From the NCBI RefSeq assembly GCF_005503535.1, contig NZ_SCNN01000013.1:1-64000 (forward strand): 64,000 bases of DNA, given 5' to 3'. This stretch comes from Mesorhizobium comanense (GTDB taxonomy: Bacteria; Pseudomonadota; Alphaproteobacteria; Rhizobiales; Rhizobiaceae). The notes under the pieces were generated by a model. It did no database searches. It saw only the letters and a list, made by a program, of their open reading frames with translations, and had not been told where the DNA came from. Made by a program: the position numbers and the translations under genes. Of the stretch, positions 61,149-64,000 are shown piece by piece (position 1 is the first letter of the stretch; each line of letters opens with the position of its first letter).

Positions 61149-61901
61149 TTAGGCTTTTCCTTCCGTTTTTCTAAGCAGATTTCGGCGAACTTCGGCCGGG
61201 GTTGAATTTCGCTCCCGCCGCATTGCGCGCGTCAGGGCGCTTTGATCGGAATGACCACTGAAAATCGCGATATCGGCGATGGAAAGGCGCGGATCGGCAA
61301 GCATCCGTTCAGCCGCATCGAGGCGTATTGCAACCAGATGTGCGTGCGGAGTGGTCGCGCACACCCTGATGAAGGCTTCATGCAGACGGGTTGGGCTCGT
61401 CCCCGCCGCTTCCGCGATATCGGCAATGCGGATCGGGTCGGCGAGTTTTCGTTCCATGAACGCAGTGGCTCTTCTGACGGCAAGCTCCGTGCGATCTGGA
61501 CGATCCCTGGGAGGAGCGATGCGATCCAGCAGCAATGTGGACCAGGCGTTTCGATGCAAGGCGGACGGTTCCTGCGATGCCGCCAGCGCCGCCATGTAGT
61601 CGATCAGGCCGTGAACCTCCCCGCTGATTGGAAAGAATGCGGGTATGTCTTCATCCAGCTCTCGCATGGTTGGGCGGGACGGCAGGTCGAGGACAACGAA
61701 AGAGTCTGTTCGCTTGGCATAGAACGCATGCTGGCAGCCAGCGGAAACAAATGCGCCAATGTCGCCCGAAACTCGTCCTGAACGGTGCCCCAGATCGATT
61801 TCGAGGGTTCCGGAGACGGGCAGGATCACCTGGGGATAGTCGTGCTGGTGCCTCTCGATCTCCCCGGAGTATCTTCTGATTTCAACGACGGTTTCGTTCA
61901 T
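61149..61901 (-). CDS. AraC-family regulator with N-terminal cupin
   Basis: A 250-residue regulator from the ATG at 61,901. The N-terminal cupin (YSGEIERHQHDYPQVILPVSGTLEIDLG) senses a small ligand. The C-terminal pair of helix-turn-helix motifs is RIADIAEAAGTSPTRLHEAFIRVC and SIADIAIFSGHSDQSALTRAMRRE. It may control the downstream HAD gene. The frame from 62,018 is open but has no better start. Confidence 0.88.
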   Translation of the reverse strand: MNETVVEIRRYSGEIERHQHDYPQVILPVSGTLEIDLGHRSGRVSGDIGAFVSAGCQHAFYAKRTDSFVVLDLPSRPTMRELDEDIPAFFPISGEVHGLIDYMAALAASQEPSALHRNAWSTLLLDRIAPPRDRPDRTELAVRRATAFMERKLADPIRIADIAEAAGTSPTRLHEAFIRVCATTPHAHLVAIRLDAAERMLADPRLSIADIAIFSGHSDQSALTRAMRRERNSTPAEVRRNLLRKTEGKA

Positions 61902-62096
61902 GGATAAGTCCTTGGTATCCGTGGGGCCATGCTCTTCGTAATGAGAGCCGCCGAAGAACGAGCCGTCTTCGATTGGTTTTTTGTGGAGCATCCCCCTGGC
62001 TCCGTTGTAGCAGAGCACGGCGGCAGCGCGAGGGACGTTTATCCGCGCACAACTTTCGAGATGCTCGCGATCCGCCAGGCCAACGGTTTCGGAGGA
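61902..62096. other. Intergenic region without a recognised feature
   Basis: Between the AraC-type start and the stop of the dehydratase gene, on the same strand. It should hold the AraC promoter; no strong palindrome is seen. Confidence 0.4.
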
Positions 62097-63314
62097 TCAC
62101 GGCACCATCGGCACCTGCCTCATCTCGAGATGCAAATCCTTGCCGGTGTAGGGATGGGCATCGCAGACTGCTTCATTGAGCTCGACGCCCAGCCCTGGCT
62201 CCTTCGAGGGAATGACATTGCCGTCCTGCCACTCGATCTTCTTCTTCAGGAGCGTGGCGTGGAAACCGTCCCACTGCTTCAGCGATTCCAGGATCAGGAA
62301 GTTGGGCAGTGTCACCGCCAGCTGGATGTTGGCGGCGCCCACGATCGGGCCGCAATAGCAATGCGGCGCGACCTGGATGTGGTAGGCCTCGGCCATCGCT
62401 GCGATCTTCTTGGTTTCGAGGATACCGCCCGAGCGGCCGACATTCGGCTGCAAGATGGTCGCGGCGCGGTTCTCGATGACGCGGGCGAATTCGGCCTTGG
62501 TCGTCAGACGCTCGCCGGTGGCGATTGGGATCGAGGTGCCACGGGCAACCTGGGCCATGACCTCCGGCATGTCGGGCGGCACCGGCTCCTCGAACCACAG
62601 CGGATCGTAGGGCTCGATGGCGCGTGCGATGCGCAGCGCGCCGGACGCGGTGAACTGGCCGTGCGTGCCGAACAGGATGTCGGCGCGGTTACCCACGGCT
62701 TCGCGGATCGCCTTGACCATGCGGACCGACAGATCGATATCGGCCAGGCGCGGCTGGTGGCCGTCGAAGGCGGTGTACGGGCCGGCCGGATCGAGCTTGA
62801 CGGCGTTGAACCCCTGCGCGACGCAATCCAGCGCTTCGGCGGCGGCCATGTCGGGGTCGTTGAAGGCGTTGCGTCCCTTGCTTTCGCCGGCATCGGTATG
62901 GACGGACCCGGCGCTGGGATAGAGATAGGTGTAGGAGCGCAGCGTCTCGTGGACCTGACCACCGAGCAGCTTGTAGACGGGTTTGCCGGCCTCCTTGCCG
63001 ATAATGTCCCAGCAGGCCATTTCGAGCGCCGAGAAGCAGCCCATGCCGGTGACATCGGGCCGCTGGGTGAAACCTGAGGAATAGGCGCGGCGGAAGAAGT
63101 TCTCGATGTCGTGCGGATCGTGGCCGATCAGATAGCGCTCGGCCATGTCCTCGACCAGTTTGGCCGTGATGTGGGCGGAGAAGGTGGCGTTGTAGGCCTC
63201 GCCGTAACCGACCACGCCGCCATCGGTGGTGAGCTTGACGAAGATGAAATACTTGCCGCCGATGCCGGGCGGTGGGTTGCCGACAACCCAAGTCTTGACG
63301 TCGGTGATCTTCAT
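62097..63314 (-). CDS. Enolase-superfamily (mandelate racemase/MLE) sugar-acid dehydratase-like enzyme
   Basis: A 405-residue (beta/alpha)7-beta-barrel protein. The N-terminal capping domain reads MKITDVKTWVVG; the barrel has AVKLDPAG (catalytic-Lys region, near 173), LWFEEPVPPDM (Glu metal ligand near 242-243), ATGERL (E268), and VAPHCYCGPIVGAANIQLA (H318). The usual first metal ligand, an Asp in D-x-H/N, is replaced: the block reads LFGTHGQ. Sugar-acid dehydratase or cycloisomerase activity is likely, substrate unknown. The start is ATG 63,314. A GlxA-like regulator lies upstream. Confidence 0.85.
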   Translation of the reverse strand: MKITDVKTWVVGNPPPGIGGKYFIFVKLTTDGGVVGYGEAYNATFSAHITAKLVEDMAERYLIGHDPHDIENFFRRAYSSGFTQRPDVTGMGCFSALEMACWDIIGKEAGKPVYKLLGGQVHETLRSYTYLYPSAGSVHTDAGESKGRNAFNDPDMAAAEALDCVAQGFNAVKLDPAGPYTAFDGHQPRLADIDLSVRMVKAIREAVGNRADILFGTHGQFTASGALRIARAIEPYDPLWFEEPVPPDMPEVMAQVARGTSIPIATGERLTTKAEFARVIENRAATILQPNVGRSGGILETKKIAAMAEAYHIQVAPHCYCGPIVGAANIQLAVTLPNFLILESLKQWDGFHATLLKKKIEWQDGNVIPSKEPGLGVELNEAVCDAHPYTGKDLHLEMRQVPMVP

Positions 63315-63485
63315 GCCCGTCTTCTCCACTCTTCACCGGCCGTGCGCTTTAGACGCCTCCGGGCGAAGCGCGCGATGCCCGAAGGCACTATGCGAGCGTC
63401 ACGACATCCCCTCTTCTCGGCTTACGCCAAGCTTTGTGGAAAATGCGGCGGCTTGCCCGGACCGCGACGGATCGCCCGCCGCCAT

Positions 63486-64000
63486 TCACGGGATCAGCGA
63501 GTTTTCCCGGCGATAATGCAGCGGCGACAGTTCATAGATCGCCTTGAACTCGTTGGAAAACTGCGACGTCGACATGTAGCCGCAGCGGAAGGAGATTTCC
63601 GTCACCGCAAGCTTGGTCTCGAGCAGGAGCTTTCTGGCCCGGCGCATCCGCATGGTCACGTAGTACTGCTTCGGCGTGGCGCCGAGCGAGGAGACGAACT
63701 GCCGCTCGAGCTTGCGGCGCGAGATGCCGATGCGCTTGGCGATCGCCTCCACCGTGATCAGCGTTTCGATATGATCCTCCATGAGCGCGACGGCCCGCCT
63801 GACGGGCTCGGTCGATATCGGGTCCTCCACCTCGACCCGGCGCTGCACCGCGCTCGACGGCCGCCGCCGCGAATAGATCAGCAGATCCGCGACATCGGCG
63901 GCGAACACCGAGCCATACTTGTCGCCGATGATCTGCAGCATCATGTCGGTCGCCGCGATGCCGCCCGCGCAGGTGTAGAACCTGCCGTCCCGGACGAAGA
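63486..64000 (-). CDS. GlxA-like AraC-family regulator (5' part outside window)
   Basis: The C-terminal part of a GATase1-like/AraC regulator. Reading in from the window edge, FVRDGRFYTCAGGIAATDMMLQII is the end of the DJ-1/PfpI-like domain with its Cys (TCAGG). The two helix-turn-helix motifs follow (TVEAIAKRIGISRRKLERQFVSSLG and AVTEISFRCGYMSTSQFSNEFKAIYELSP). The gene runs off the right edge. It is 171 bases upstream of the dehydratase gene and may control it. Confidence 0.88.
   Translation of the reverse strand, partial: FVRDGRFYTCAGGIAATDMMLQIIGDKYGSVFAADVADLLIYSRRRPSSAVQRRVEVEDPISTEPVRRAVALMEDHIETLITVEAIAKRIGISRRKLERQFVSSLGATPKQYYVTMRMRRARKLLLETKLAVTEISFRCGYMSTSQFSNEFKAIYELSPLHYRRENSLIP

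Overview
The window is a chromosomal segment of a high-GC alphaproteobacterium of the order Hyphomicrobiales (Rhizobiales). It looks like Mesorhizobium or a close relative. The grounds are the gene order ybgC-tolQRAB-pal-cpoB-tilS-ftsH-glmM and ruvCAB, an RcdA gene, CtrA-type boxes (TTAA-N7-TTAAC), Omp25/31-like surface proteins, and several dispersed palindromic repeats that I recall from rhizobial intergenic DNA. No species can be fixed from sequence alone. I see no tRNA, rRNA, CRISPR array, prophage or intact insertion sequence.

Layout. 1-3.4 kb: serC with a structured leader, then two paralogous outer-membrane beta-barrel genes, each with a perfect CtrA-type box about 80-100 bases upstream. 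3.4-17.9 kb (mostly minus strand): the envelope block ybgC, [parDE], tolQ-tolR-tolA-tolB, pal, cpoB, tilS, ftsH, [two plus-strand secreted paired-cysteine repeat proteins], glmM. 17.9-23.2 kb: a GH5 glycosidase, a Tat-exported phosphoesterase, and ruvC-[vapBC]-ruvA-ruvB. 23.3-24.6 kb: rcdA, a candidate small RNA with its own CtrA box, and a small membrane protein. 24.9-33.5 kb: transporters and membrane proteins, an Lrp/AsnC regulator with two tandem operators, a ThiE-like protein with a Sel1-repeat protein, efp, suhB, and a hemolysin-III homologue. 33.6-42.5 kb: a MotA/MotB-like pair of unknown job, an M32 carboxypeptidase, a frameshifted DUF3857/transglutaminase gene, and an ABC exporter. 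42.7-50.3 kb: rpmE, a TetR/NmrA-like/DUF1772 locus, a Rdx-RDD pair, a YebC regulator, an ArsR-SRPBCC-VOC-VOC-SRPBCC locus, and brnTA. 50.3-64 kb: terC, a YmdB-type phosphoesterase, 5-FCL with 6S RNA beside it, a moxR...GNAT-VWA locus split by an MFS/LysR pair, msrB, an AraC-HAD unit, an enolase-superfamily dehydratase, and the 3' part of a GlxA-like AraC regulator cut by the window end.

Themes. Cell-cycle control: four perfect CtrA-type boxes (two omp genes, rcdA, candidate sRNA) and one near match before tolQ. Since RcdA is known in Caulobacter as an adaptor for CtrA proteolysis, the rcdA region may be a feedback node with an unannotated RNA. Toxin-antitoxin insertion: three different type II modules (ParDE, VapBC, BrnTA), each with a palindrome at its promoter; two of them interrupt very conserved housekeeping operons. 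Small repeats: three composite inverted-repeat elements and three other palindromic repeats lie in intergenic gaps, one of them overlapping the pal stop codon.

The best candidates for something undescribed are the CtrA-boxed small RNA next to rcdA (about 24,001-24,100) and the secreted paired-cysteine repeat proteins inserted between ftsH and glmM.
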